The notes beneath the pieces were generated by a model. The model did not search any database and had not been told where the DNA came from. It saw only the letters and a program-made list of their open reading frames with translations. This document shows, piece after piece, positions 55,035 to 63,347 of a stretch of 64,000 bases of DNA. The stretch comes from Streptococcus parasanguinis. GTDB lineage: Bacteria > Bacillota > Bacilli > Lactobacillales > Streptococcaceae. The stretch covers positions 28,069-92,068 of the forward strand of contig NZ_JVEE01000046.1 in assembly GCF_001073155.1 (NCBI RefSeq). Reading direction: 5' to 3'. The translations under genes and the position numbers were made by a program. Each line of letters starts with the position of its first letter. Position 1 is the first letter of the stretch.

Positions 55035-55201
55035 TCATTCACTGATATCATTTTCGATAATGACCTTGAGTGCATGGCTTTCACCTACATGTTTAAAGAC
55101 ATCATAGGCTTTTTTTAACTTCTGAGAGTTTGAAGTAGTGGGTGATGAGCTTGATCCAGCAGTTGCAGATTGCCTGCAGATACATAGGTTGCAGCTTTCA
55201 T
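55035..55201 (-). pseudogene. zinc alcohol dehydrogenase remnant (internal deletion plus frameshift)
   Basis: The ATG at 55201, with AAAGGAG upstream, begins MKAATYVSAGNLQLLD, a normal N-terminus of a zinc-dependent alcohol dehydrogenase. After 16 codons the sequence jumps, out of frame, to a C-terminal piece KLITHYFKLSEVKK, and after a run of seven A it continues in yet another frame as AYDVFKHVGESHALKVIIEN to the stop. About 280 internal residues are missing. The promoter, cre site and terminator are intact. In other streptococci a zinc alcohol dehydrogenase gene follows adhE, which fits this location. Confidence 0.85.
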
Positions 55202-55255
55202 AAGCGACTCCTTTTTGTTGGTTTGATAAAACCATGTTCTGTATATTTCTTTGTG

Positions 55256-55286
55256 ATATTATAACATATAGAGTAAGCGTTTACAA
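55256..55286 (-). promoter_or_regulatory. promoter and cre site of the ADH remnant
   Basis: TTGTAA (about 55281-55286) and TATAAT (about 55258-55263) are 17 bases apart. TTGTAAACGCTTACT (55272-55286) is a perfect cre site that covers the -35 box. Confidence 0.75.
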
Positions 55287-55326
55287 TGGTTCGAAGCATA
55301 TTTTAAAAAGTTTTTTGAGCAAACAA

Positions 55327-55360
55327 AAACATTCCTCTTATCTCTACCAGAGGAATGTTT
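55327..55360 (-). terminator. terminator of the three-gene helical-protein operon
   Basis: AAACATTCCTCT and AGAGGAATGTTT form a perfect 12-bp stem with a 10-base loop, overlapping the last stop codon; the minus strand continues TTTTGTTT. Confidence 0.85.
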
Positions 55361-55686
55361 CAATCACCTTGTTCTAATTGTTGACGTTGCTTGTAGTACT
55401 CTTGCTGTTCGCGCTCACGCTCTTCTTCTAAGCGCTCTTCATAGCGCTTGAGTTCTGCCTCAAACTCTTCTTGCAAGGCAAATAAACGCTCCAAGCCACT
55501 TTGGGCCTCCGCACTTGGCGCTTGAAAATGCAGAGCACTTAGCCAGTCCACTAAATTTTCTGTATGTTGGCGGACATCCATACGCATATCCGCATAATCC
55601 CACTCCAACTCGCTCAGTTTCTGGTTGAAGCGGTAATGTCGATCTTCTAGTTGTTCTAATTCACTATTTCCTGAATGGTACATCAC
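55360..55686 (-). CDS. small coiled-coil protein, DUF3958-like
   Basis: This 108-residue protein is almost wholly helical: LEQLEDRHYRFNQKLSELEWDYADMR, then a C-terminal glutamate/arginine-rich coiled coil (EELERYEERLEEER-type). Length and pattern resemble DUF3958 proteins found beside LXG toxins of type VIIb secretion systems; this is a tentative match from memory. It overlaps the preceding gene by four bases. Confidence 0.6.
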   Translation of the reverse strand: MMYHSGNSELEQLEDRHYRFNQKLSELEWDYADMRMDVRQHTENLVDWLSALHFQAPSAEAQSGLERLFALQEEFEAELKRYEERLEEEREREQQEYYKQRQQLEQGD

Positions 55687-55988
55687 ATACCTCCCTTAAT
55701 CGGACTCAATAAAATCGGCTTCTTCACTGATTTCAGTGCTATTTCTACCGCGTCCGCTGCTCCTCCTGTAAATCCATCTTTCAAATCACTAACCAGGGTC
55801 GTTGTAGCAAAAGAGCGCATCTTTTCGGATTGACCGCCCAAGGTTACCTGCAAACTCATCCCTTCCAACATCATCAAGGCTTTTTGCGTTGCAATCAAAC
55901 TTCGGATCGCAATCCGCTCTTGCTCCTTTTTAATCTCTCGATGGAGCTCCTCAATTCGTTCTCTGTCCTCTCCCAGGATCTCTAACAT
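55683..55988 (-). CDS. small helical protein, possible type VII (LXG module) partner
   Basis: This 101-residue protein has an N-terminal coiled coil (EDRERIEELHREIKKEQERIAIRS) and a C-terminal part with FTGGAADAVEIALKSVKKP. There is no signal peptide. Size and order suggest an LXG-associated alpha-helical protein or WXG100-like partner, but no clear WXG motif is seen. Its stop overlaps the next gene. Confidence 0.55.
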   Translation of the reverse strand: MLEILGEDRERIEELHREIKKEQERIAIRSLIATQKALMMLEGMSLQVTLGGQSEKMRSFATTTLVSDLKDGFTGGAADAVEIALKSVKKPILLSPIKGGM

Positions 55989-56001
55989 TTTTTTCTCCTA
56001 C

Positions 56002-56583
56002 TTATGAAAAATCAAAGGCCGTCGCTTGTCCCTTGTCCAAGTCCACCAATTGAGCTGATGCAGCCTCCAACTGACCCGCCAAATCTGACAAGCGAGTAGA
56101 GTAGGCCTTTGCTTGGGCGAGGTTCTCCGCCTCTACTGCTTGGTCCCAACAAGTATCCATGGAGAACTCCCCTAATAGTTGCTCCACTTCTGCGTCTGTT
56201 AAAAATTGAGCCATACTGTGGGCCATTTGAGACACCTCAGCGACTTTATGGGAAACCATCTCCTTGGCCTCTTCCAGTTTATCCTTGACCTCTGCCTCAA
56301 AGACAGTGGCTTGCGCTGAAGCATTCTGTGCTACTGCCAGCACCAATTCCTCCCGCAATTGAATAGTCTGGGTCCCAGATGCTCCTGCCAGTTGCTGATG
56401 GAGACTAGAAATACTAGACGAATGCCCACTACTTTGACCAGGCCTTTCCTGCCCATACATGGAGACCACCGAAGCAGATGATGGCTGATTTTCTGAAGTG
56501 GAAGTTCCCTGATCTCGTTGGGGCATGTCAATAATTTTCTGTGCCTGATCTTGTCTTCCTTGCACTTCACCTTCTAACTCCAT
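56002..56583 (-). CDS. hypothetical helical protein, first gene of the module
   Basis: This 193-residue protein has a disordered serine/glutamine-rich N-terminal third (residues 1-65) and helical segments from 70 on, such as EAEVKDKLEEAKEMVSHKVAEVSQMAHSMAQFL. No known domain was recognised and there is no export signal. Ribosome site AAAGGAGG-like lies upstream. It is co-transcribed with two small helical proteins; together they look like the accessory part of a type VII LXG locus without a toxin gene. Confidence 0.6.
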   Translation of the reverse strand: MELEGEVQGRQDQAQKIIDMPQRDQGTSTSENQPSSASVVSMYGQERPGQSSGHSSSISSLHQQLAGASGTQTIQLREELVLAVAQNASAQATVFEAEVKDKLEEAKEMVSHKVAEVSQMAHSMAQFLTDAEVEQLLGEFSMDTCWDQAVEAENLAQAKAYSTRLSDLAGQLEAASAQLVDLDKGQATAFDFS

Positions 56584-56834
56584 ATGAGATGGCCTCCTTT
56601 CTAAGTTCCTTATTATTTGTTTCCTATAACTGAAAAGCTATCATAACCCTTCAACTACAAGCAGATTCACACATTATAGGGTAACATAAATTAGCTCGCA
56701 ATGCTATAAAAATAGCACAGATTTTTGAAAAAAGTCTAATTTTCTATGAAAGAAAGAGAATTCCAACTCTAAATCGCCAAGATAAAGTCGATTTTACAAT
56801 TTCCATAGTCAGCATAAAATTTGAAAATACCATC

Positions 56835-56864
56835 AAAAATCCCCCCACTCGAAAGAGTAGGGGG
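56835..56864 (-). terminator. terminator of adhE
   Basis: CCCCCTACTC-TTTC-GAGTGGGGGG (56841-56864) followed by ATTTTT on the minus strand lies 33 bases past the adhE stop. The remaining 56584-56834 holds only the presumed promoter of the helical-protein operon, with no clear boxes. Confidence 0.9.
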
Positions 56865-56896
56865 TAGCTGATAAACATCAGTTGTTCTCTAGTGTC

Positions 56897-59548
56897 TTAT
56901 TTACGACGTCCTGGACGTTCCTTGTAACCATAGTAAGCATCTTCGATGATTTCTTGCATATGGTCTACCATTGGAAGACGTGGGTTAGCTGGTGAACATT
57001 GATCTTCATAAGCAAGGAAGGCCAATTCACGAGAATGTTTCTTCCATTCTTTTTCATCGATGCCTTGTGCTTTGAAGTTCATTTCGATACCACAGCGTTC
57101 ACCGAGTTCGTATACAGCTTTTGCGTAAGCTTCAACGGCTTCTTCTGGAGTAGAGCATGGAAGTCCTAGCATACGAGCGATATCTTGGTATTTTTCATCT
57201 GCACGGTAGTAGTTGTACTTAGGCCATGTAGCTGTCTTGGCTGGGCGTGTACCGTTGTAGCGGATAACGTATGGAAGCAAGATGGCATTGGTCCGTCCGT
57301 GGATGGTGTGGAATTGCGCACCGATCTTGTGGGCCATTGAGTGAGAAATACCGAGGAAGGCATTGGCGAAGGCCATACCTGCGATGGTTGACGCATTGTG
57401 CATCTTTTCGCGTGAATGGAAGTCCGCATTCTTGACTGAGCTTTCCAAGTTTTCAAAGACAAGTTTAATAGCTTGAAGAGCAAGACCATCTGTGAAATCG
57501 CTAGCCATTTGTGATACGTAAGCTTCTGTCGCGTGCGTCAAGACGTCCATACCAGTGTCTGCTGCAACAGATCCTGGAACTGTCAATACCAAGGCAGGGT
57601 CTACGATGGCAACTGTTGGAGTCAATGAGTAGTCTGCGATTGGGTATTTACGATTGTTGGCTTTATCAGAGATAACGGCAAATGGAGTTACTTCAGATCC
57701 TGTACCAGATGTTGTTGGGATCGCAATAAATTTAGTCTTCTTACCAAGCAATGGGAACTTGAAGGCACGTTTACGGATATCCATGAATTTTTGTACCAAG
57801 TCACGGAAGTCCACTTCTGGTTGTTCGTAGAAGAGCCACATTACTTTGGCCGCATCCATTGGTGATCCACCACCGAGAGCAATGATCGTATCTGGTTTGA
57901 AGGCACGCATGATCTCTGTACCACGTTCAACAGTTGTGATATCTGGATCTGGTTCTACGTCTGCAAAGATTTGGTAAACCACCTTGTTGCGACGAAGGTC
58001 AAGCTGTTCGATGATACGATCAAGGAAACCAAGCTCTACCATAGCGTGGTCTGTAACGATCATGACACGTTCAACGTCACGACATTTTTGTAGGTATTCA
58101 ATTGAATCACGTTCAAAGTATGTTTTTGAAGGAAGTTTCATCCATTGCATGTTATTTCTCCGGCGTCCGACTTTTTTGATATTCAAGAGGTTGATGGCAC
58201 TAACGTTGTCCCCAACAGAGTTGCGTCCGTAAGAACCACATCCAAGTGTTAATGATGGCAAGAAGGCATTGTAAACATCCCCGATACCACCGAAAGTCGA
58301 AGGAGAGTTGCAGATCACACGAATAGCTTTAACTGCTTTACCAAATTCTTTGGTCAATTCTTCATCAGCAGTATGGATGGCTGCTGAGTGACCAAGACCG
58401 TTGAATTCAACCATTTGGCGAGCTTTGTTAATTCCGTCTTCACGGCTTTCAGATTTCAAGACAGCGATGACTGGTGACAATTTTTCACGAGTCAACGGTT
58501 CTTTTTCGCCAACTTCTTTACATTCTGCCGCAAGGATATTGGTTCCTTCTGGTACAGAGAAGCCAGCTTGTTCAGCGATCCATGCTGCTGGTTTCCCAAC
58601 GATGTCCGCATTCAATTTCGCACCCGCACAGTTTTTGCTGTTGGCTTTTACACCAAAGCAGAACTCTTCAAGAAGGGCTTTTTCTTTTTTGTTAACGAAG
58701 TAAGTGTGGTAAGATTTGAATTCTTCAACAAACTCATCGTAGATTTCTTTATCGATGATAACCGCTTGTTCAGACGCACAGACCATACCATTGTCAAATG
58801 ATTTAGACATGACGATATCGTGTGCTGCTTGGCGGATATTGGCTGATTTTTCAACGTAAGCAGGAACGTTTCCGGCACCTACCCCAAGAGCTGGTTTTCC
58901 ACAAGAATAAGCGGCTTTTACCATCGCGTTACCACCGGTCGCAAGGATGGTCGCAACTCCTTCATGGTTCATAAGGGCACTAGTTGCTTCCATAGAAGGT
59001 TGGGTAATCCATTGCACACAGTTCTCAGGTGCTCCAGCTGCAATTGCCGCATCGCGTACGATTTGTGCCGCATGAGCAGATGATTCTTGAGCAGATGGGT
59101 GGAAGGCAAAGACGATAGGGTTCCGTGTTTTCAATGAAATCAAGGCTTTAAAGATTGCTGTTGAAGTTGGGTTGGTTGTAGGTGTGATCCCGCAGACAAC
59201 TCCGACTGGCTCAGCAATCAAAGTTAAACCAGTGACGTCATCTTCTGAAATGACACCAACTGTTTTGGTGTGACGCATGTTATTTACTACGTGTTCACAA
59301 GCGAACAAGTTCTTAGTCGCCTTGTCTTCAAAGACACCACGACCAGTTTCTTCATAAGCATGAAGAGCGAGCTCACCGTGTGCGTCAAGAGCAGCCACAG
59401 ATGCTTTCGCTACAATGTAGTCCACTTGCTCCTGGTTCAATTTGCGCATCTCTTCAAGCGCCACAAGCGCTTTTTGCACCAACTCGTCTACATGCTTTTC
59501 AGCAGCGAGTTTCTTTTCTTCAGGTGAGAGAGTTTTTTTATCAGCCAT
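56897..59548 (-). CDS. adhE: bifunctional acetaldehyde-CoA/alcohol dehydrogenase
   Basis: This 883-residue enzyme reduces acetyl-CoA to ethanol through acetaldehyde and forms spirosomes. Residues 1-445 are the aldehyde dehydrogenase part, with the catalytic cysteine in NGMVCASEQAV. From about 455 is the iron-dependent alcohol dehydrogenase part, with GGGSPMDAAKVMW, TGMDVLTHATEAYVS and HSMAHKIGAQFHTIHGRTNA holding the iron ligands. It is a single gene with a long leader, Rex-like sites and a cre-like site, so it responds to NADH and sugar. Confidence 0.98.
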   Translation of the reverse strand: MADKKTLSPEEKKLAAEKHVDELVQKALVALEEMRKLNQEQVDYIVAKASVAALDAHGELALHAYEETGRGVFEDKATKNLFACEHVVNNMRHTKTVGVISEDDVTGLTLIAEPVGVVCGITPTTNPTSTAIFKALISLKTRNPIVFAFHPSAQESSAHAAQIVRDAAIAAGAPENCVQWITQPSMEATSALMNHEGVATILATGGNAMVKAAYSCGKPALGVGAGNVPAYVEKSANIRQAAHDIVMSKSFDNGMVCASEQAVIIDKEIYDEFVEEFKSYHTYFVNKKEKALLEEFCFGVKANSKNCAGAKLNADIVGKPAAWIAEQAGFSVPEGTNILAAECKEVGEKEPLTREKLSPVIAVLKSESREDGINKARQMVEFNGLGHSAAIHTADEELTKEFGKAVKAIRVICNSPSTFGGIGDVYNAFLPSLTLGCGSYGRNSVGDNVSAINLLNIKKVGRRRNNMQWMKLPSKTYFERDSIEYLQKCRDVERVMIVTDHAMVELGFLDRIIEQLDLRRNKVVYQIFADVEPDPDITTVERGTEIMRAFKPDTIIALGGGSPMDAAKVMWLFYEQPEVDFRDLVQKFMDIRKRAFKFPLLGKKTKFIAIPTTSGTGSEVTPFAVISDKANNRKYPIADYSLTPTVAIVDPALVLTVPGSVAADTGMDVLTHATEAYVSQMASDFTDGLALQAIKLVFENLESSVKNADFHSREKMHNASTIAGMAFANAFLGISHSMAHKIGAQFHTIHGRTNAILLPYVIRYNGTRPAKTATWPKYNYYRADEKYQDIARMLGLPCSTPEEAVEAYAKAVYELGERCGIEMNFKAQGIDEKEWKKHSRELAFLAYEDQCSPANPRLPMVDHMQEIIEDAYYGYKERPGRRK

Positions 59549-59642
59549 TTGATGCTTTCCTCCAATGTTTGAAACCCTTATCCTTTTCTAGAACTTTTTC
59601 ATGTTTTCGGAAATTTTCAAGAATAGTGTAAGAAATTTCGAT

Positions 59643-59748
59643 TTGTTAATTATTTCACAATATAATTGTACTCTATTTTGAGATTTTTGTAAACACTTCC
59701 AAGCAACTTTCACAAAGATTTTTTTGAAGTTTGTGAAAATTTTATCAA
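59643..59748 (-). promoter_or_regulatory. adhE promoter with Rex and CcpA sites
   Basis: TTTACA (59688-59693) and TACAAT (59665-59670) are 17 bases apart. TTGTGAAATAATTAACAA (59643-59660) next to the -10 fits the Rex consensus TTGTGAANNNNTTCACAA with few mismatches, and a second, TTGTGAAAATTTTATCAA on the plus strand, is at 59731-59748. A cre-like TTGTAAACACTTCCA (59687-59701, one mismatch) covers the -35 box. Confidence 0.8.
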
Positions 59749-59839
59749 TCCTATTGCTGTGAAAGCAATTATCTAGCAAAATTGTGAAAAAATAATTAAA
59801 AAAATTTTTTCTTCACAAAGTGATATTTTCAATTGATTT

Positions 59840-59854
59840 TTGTAAGCGTTTTCT
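59840..59854 (+). promoter_or_regulatory. upstream cre site
   Basis: TTGTAAGCGTTTTCT fits the cre consensus fully, about 150 bases upstream of the adhE promoter and 12 bases before the oatA terminator. It may act on adhE from a distance. Confidence 0.6.
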
Positions 59855-59865
59855 TAATCTTACTA

Positions 59866-59902
59866 AAAAAAGCAGCTTTTTACAAGTAAAAAGTTGCTTT
59901 TT
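59866..59902 (-). terminator. terminator of the oatA operon
   Basis: Seventeen-base arms (59866-59882 and 59886-59902, one G-U pair) with a 3-base loop, then TTTTTTT on the minus strand. Confidence 0.9.
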
Positions 59903-59950
59903 GTTTTATTTTGTTAGGATTTGTTTTGTTTCAGTTTCAGAGAAGCATTT

Positions 59951-61753
59951 TTACTTCTTAACTGGACCTTTTTCAGCCTTGTCAAGAGCTTCTTTGACTG
60001 TTTGAGCATAGAGTTCTCCACCATTGGTTTCCATATTGAAGTGAACAGAGTCTGTTCCCACCCAAATATTTGGATTTTCAATTGCTACTTGGTACCAGTC
60101 CGCAATGGTGATATAGTCGTATTTCTTAGCTAGTTCCAACTCATAAAGTCGGGTTTGAACCGATTCACTGGACTGATCGTTGGCATATCGACCATCATAT
60201 GGTGTCACAAGGATCAAGCGACGGCCTTTTGGAAGTTTTTCAACGTACTGATCCAGCAACTCTTTGTAGTTGCTCACGGTATTAGTTCCTAGAGCAATGA
60301 CTACATTTTTTAGGAGAACTTTATTGGAGATATCGGTCTCAAAGACCTTCATTCCATTTTCCAACTGACGGCTCACCACTGCATCGATCTGGATGCCCGG
60401 GATCGCTTTGGTTAGGTAGTCCTGCGCTCGCAAGTTAACCGAATCACCAATCATGGTCACACCATTTGAGACGTTATAGTCTGTTGCAGTTGCATTGTCC
60501 ACCTGCGTCCGTGTAACCTGCATTTTGCTGTCTGCTTGATTGAGCCCACTCACCACCAAACTCTCATCAAAAGCTCCGACGGTTGGTGCAAAGGCGGAGA
60601 TTCCGACCATCAAGAGAGCCAGTGGAATCATGAGGTAAAAGATCGGCTTGGTCAAAAAACTGAGATCCATCTTCATACCAAAGACCCGAGGTTCCTTGCC
60701 TGCAATGGTTGGCTCCAAAATATAGAAGGACAGAGCCGTTAGAATCAAGGAAACGATCGTCGTCACAAGGGCTGCCATCATATTTCCCAAATGTTGAGAG
60801 AAGATGATAAAGAAAGGCCAGTGGAAAAGATAGACACCATAACTGGTATCTGCCAAGAAATTGAGGATGGCTGGTTCTTTTTTATCTGGCGTCTTCTCAT
60901 GGAGAATGCGGGCCGACAGAATCATGGCACAAGCTGCGATTGTCGCTGCTAAAAAGCCAAACAGATAGGTCCACAAGCTATCAAATGGCAAGAAAAGACT
61001 GAGCACAAACAAGAAGGCAAAGCTTCCACCCAAGACCGATAAGGTCTTTTTCATGCTCCAAGACTGCACCAGCTTTGTAAAGTTCGGGCTGACATTGGCA
61101 ATCCCTGTCACCGTTGCTAGGCATGATCCTGCAAAGAAGGGGAAGATGTGAGTGAAGCTAGAAAAATAGATGGTAGAGAAATTGGCTGTCAGAAAGGCAC
61201 GGATGAACATGGACAAGAAGGGGAAGAGAAAGAGCCCGCTGGATGCCAGGAAGAGCATACCTCGGTATTTCCCAACCGTCTTAGCCCGCTTAGCCAAGAA
61301 CCATGCCAAAAGTGCCCAGAGCACATAGTAATGCACTTCTAGGGCCAAACTCCAGGTATGAAGGAAGAGATGTGGAATGAAGTTACTTTCGTAACTACCA
61401 CCCGTTGCCATCTCAAAGAAATTGGTCACAAAACCGAAGACCGCCGCAATCTGAGTCCCAATACCAGCCACATAGTCCCGTTGGACCATAAAGGTAAAGG
61501 GCATCACGACCAAGACCATAAAGACAAGGGGTGGTACGATCCGGTAAAAGCGCCGTTTCAAGAATGCCAGGTAGTCGATTCCTTGCTTGCGCGCAAATTC
61601 ATCGATCAAGAGCGCTGTAATCAAAAATCCTGAGAAGGTGAAGAAAATATCTACCCCAATGAAGCCTCCAGGAAAGGCTTTTTGGAAGAAATGGTAAAGC
61701 AATACCAATAAGAGTCCTGTAACACGGACTAGTGAAAACCATTTAATGCGCAT
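59951..61753 (-). CDS. oatA: membrane O-acetyltransferase, OatA type
   Basis: The 600-residue protein has an acyltransferase-3 domain with about 10-11 helices (residues 1-390: LVRVTGLLLVLLYHFFQKAFPGGFIGVDIFFTFSGFLIT, HTWSLALEVHYY). An extracellular SGNH domain follows, with MIGDSVNLRA (nucleophile serine), VVIALGTNT and VGTDSVHFN (Asp and His). Such proteins O-acetylate muramic acid in peptidoglycan and give lysozyme resistance. The GDS loop and DSVH fit a working catalytic triad. It overlaps the MORN gene by 11 bases or more. Confidence 0.92.
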   Translation of the reverse strand: MRIKWFSLVRVTGLLLVLLYHFFQKAFPGGFIGVDIFFTFSGFLITALLIDEFARKQGIDYLAFLKRRFYRIVPPLVFMVLVVMPFTFMVQRDYVAGIGTQIAAVFGFVTNFFEMATGGSYESNFIPHLFLHTWSLALEVHYYVLWALLAWFLAKRAKTVGKYRGMLFLASSGLFLFPFLSMFIRAFLTANFSTIYFSSFTHIFPFFAGSCLATVTGIANVSPNFTKLVQSWSMKKTLSVLGGSFAFLFVLSLFLPFDSLWTYLFGFLAATIAACAMILSARILHEKTPDKKEPAILNFLADTSYGVYLFHWPFFIIFSQHLGNMMAALVTTIVSLILTALSFYILEPTIAGKEPRVFGMKMDLSFLTKPIFYLMIPLALLMVGISAFAPTVGAFDESLVVSGLNQADSKMQVTRTQVDNATATDYNVSNGVTMIGDSVNLRAQDYLTKAIPGIQIDAVVSRQLENGMKVFETDISNKVLLKNVVIALGTNTVSNYKELLDQYVEKLPKGRRLILVTPYDGRYANDQSSESVQTRLYELELAKKYDYITIADWYQVAIENPNIWVGTDSVHFNMETNGGELYAQTVKEALDKAEKGPVKK

Positions 61754-62147
61754 TTTGATAAATCCCCTGCTTGAATGTTCCTTTGTATACGACGTTGGCT
61801 TCTGTGGTTAAGGTGCCTTTGCCCTCCGGCTGGCCGTTGACAAACTGCCCTTCATAGGTCCATCCATCCTTAGACTTGAACTTTCCATAACCACTAAAAG
61901 TGCCGTTGACGAGGTTACCTGTATAGGTATCCCCATTTTTAAAGGTGACGGTTCCCTTGCCATTCATCTTGCCACGGACCAAACTTCCGTCGTAACGGAT
62001 CGCCCCCTTGTCCAAGGTCAAGACGCCCTGACCTGGAATGGCTGAAAGGAAAACCAGCAAAGCAGATAGAATAATCACGACTAATGCTGCTATTTCTAAA
62101 TTTTTTCGCGTCAGATAGACCTTATAAGTCTCATAAAATTCTTTCAT
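61743..62147 (-). CDS. MORN-repeat membrane protein
   Basis: This protein has one N-terminal helix (LEIAALVVIILSALLVFLSAI) and four to five MORN repeats outside it (YDGSLVRGKMNGKGTVTFKNG, YTGNLVNGTFSGYGKFKS, YEGQFVNGQPEGKGTLT, YKGTF). The start is put at MKEFYETYK (62147); the frame opens 24 bases earlier. It sits between a phosphatase and oatA in one operon, so a role near the cell wall is possible. Confidence 0.82.
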   Translation of the reverse strand: MKEFYETYKVYLTRKNLEIAALVVIILSALLVFLSAIPGQGVLTLDKGAIRYDGSLVRGKMNGKGTVTFKNGDTYTGNLVNGTFSGYGKFKSKDGWTYEGQFVNGQPEGKGTLTTEANVVYKGTFKQGIYQNAH

Positions 62148-62175
62148 ATTCTGTATTCTCTCACATATCAAACTC

Positions 62176-62601
62176 TTAAGAAGTTGCTAACTGATCTAAC
62201 CAAGCCTTACAGCCACTCAGGACTCTGGAATAGGTCTCCTCAAAATCACCGGTATACCACGGATCTGGCACACTTTCAGCAGCAAAAAGATGAATCTTGT
62301 ATTCTGTTCCTGCAGGAGCCATTCGCTTCAGATCTGCTACATTGTTTTCGTCCATCCCTAGGATCAAATCAAAGTTGTAAAAATCCTCTTCCTTGATCTG
62401 TAAGGAAGTCTTAGCCGGATTATACGGGACCTGGTGTTGTTGAAAGATTTTCTGGGTTCCCCGATGGATGGGATTGCCGTGTTCCCAGCTAGAGGTGGCC
62501 CGACTTTCAATCTCATACTGATCCGTCAAGTCCTTCATGACAAACTCCGCCATGGGGCTCCGACAAATATTTCCTAAGCAGACAAAGACGATTTTTTTCA
62601 T
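62176..62601 (-). CDS. low-molecular-weight protein-tyrosine phosphatase
   Basis: The start MKKIVFVCLGNICRSPMAE (62601) gives a 141-residue enzyme with the P-loop VCLGNICRS (nucleophile cysteine and arginine) and the acid loop VPDPWYTGDFEETY with its aspartate. It removes phosphate from tyrosine residues. An in-frame upstream start at 62634 lacks family support. It is followed by the MORN gene. Confidence 0.94.
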   Translation of the reverse strand: MKKIVFVCLGNICRSPMAEFVMKDLTDQYEIESRATSSWEHGNPIHRGTQKIFQQHQVPYNPAKTSLQIKEEDFYNFDLILGMDENNVADLKRMAPAGTEYKIHLFAAESVPDPWYTGDFEETYSRVLSGCKAWLDQLATS

Positions 62602-62740
62602 GATTCCACCTAACTCCTTGTTCGGACTGCCCAACCTAGCTGAGCTCTTGGCTTTCCACTATGGAAAACCAGCATACTATTACTATTATAACAAAAATGT
62701 GACAGAAAGATGACAAAGTGGCTCCATCATTTTAAAGAAA

Positions 62741-62768
62741 AATCAGATTCCTTTTTCAAATCTGATCT
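62741..62768 (-). terminator. terminator of the ruvB/nucleotidyltransferase unit
   Basis: ATCAGATT/AATCTGAT arms with a 9-base loop are followed by TTTTTC on the minus strand, seven bases past the nucleotidyltransferase stop. Confidence 0.75.
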
Positions 62769-62774
62769 GTTTTT

Positions 62775-63341
62775 CTATTTTGGAAAACGAACCTCTAATG
62801 GAGGCCATTTACTCTGCCAATCCTTCTTTTTCATCCGCTCTGTATAAACCGCTAAACGCTCTGGGCTGGCTAAAAAATGTGGAGTCGGCTGAACGATGAA
62901 GTCTTCGATATCCTTTGTCCCATAAGGGAGAAAGAGCTCTAGCTGACCATCTTTCCTTAGGCGAACTGCAAGTGCCGTACACTGCTCGGGGTATTTGGAA
63001 ACCGCATCACAGGCACTGCGATATGGAGCTGTCCCCGGGCTATGCTGGTGCATGTAGACTTGATTTTTCACTTCCCAAGCGTACTGGGGATAGGTCTTCT
63101 TTAATTCCTGCTCGATCTGCAGAGTCTCCTCATAACTGATCGTAGGGTCATAAAAGACCAGATCCAGATCTGTCGTCGCATCAAACCCTGGTCTGCCAGA
63201 AAGCTGGTTCCAGACGAAATTGCGCACCGCGCCCGCTGCTAACCAGGCATCTGCCAAGTCTAGATCTCGAATAACGGCCAAGACAGTCATCATCTCCGGA
63301 TCCGCTTGGATCTGTTCTACTATTGTTTCTTCCGTCAGCAT
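62775..63341 (-). CDS. nucleotidyltransferase family protein (DUF925)
   Basis: This 188-residue protein has LAAGAVRNFVWNQLSG and DLDLVFYD (metal-binding aspartates), the pattern of a DUF925 nucleotidyltransferase-fold protein. WEVKNQVYMHQ follows and DAVSKYPEQCTALAVRL near the middle. Substrate is unknown. It starts six bases after the ruvB stop, so the two are co-transcribed. Confidence 0.82.
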   Translation of the reverse strand: MLTEETIVEQIQADPEMMTVLAVIRDLDLADAWLAAGAVRNFVWNQLSGRPGFDATTDLDLVFYDPTISYEETLQIEQELKKTYPQYAWEVKNQVYMHQHSPGTAPYRSACDAVSKYPEQCTALAVRLRKDGQLELFLPYGTKDIEDFIVQPTPHFLASPERLAVYTERMKKKDWQSKWPPLEVRFPK

Positions 63342-63347
63342 CTTCTT

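Noticed and set aside
55035-55235. 66-residue frame on the minus strand read as a small gene
   Set aside because: It is one of three frames through the deleted and frameshifted alcohol dehydrogenase remnant; its start lacks a ribosome site.
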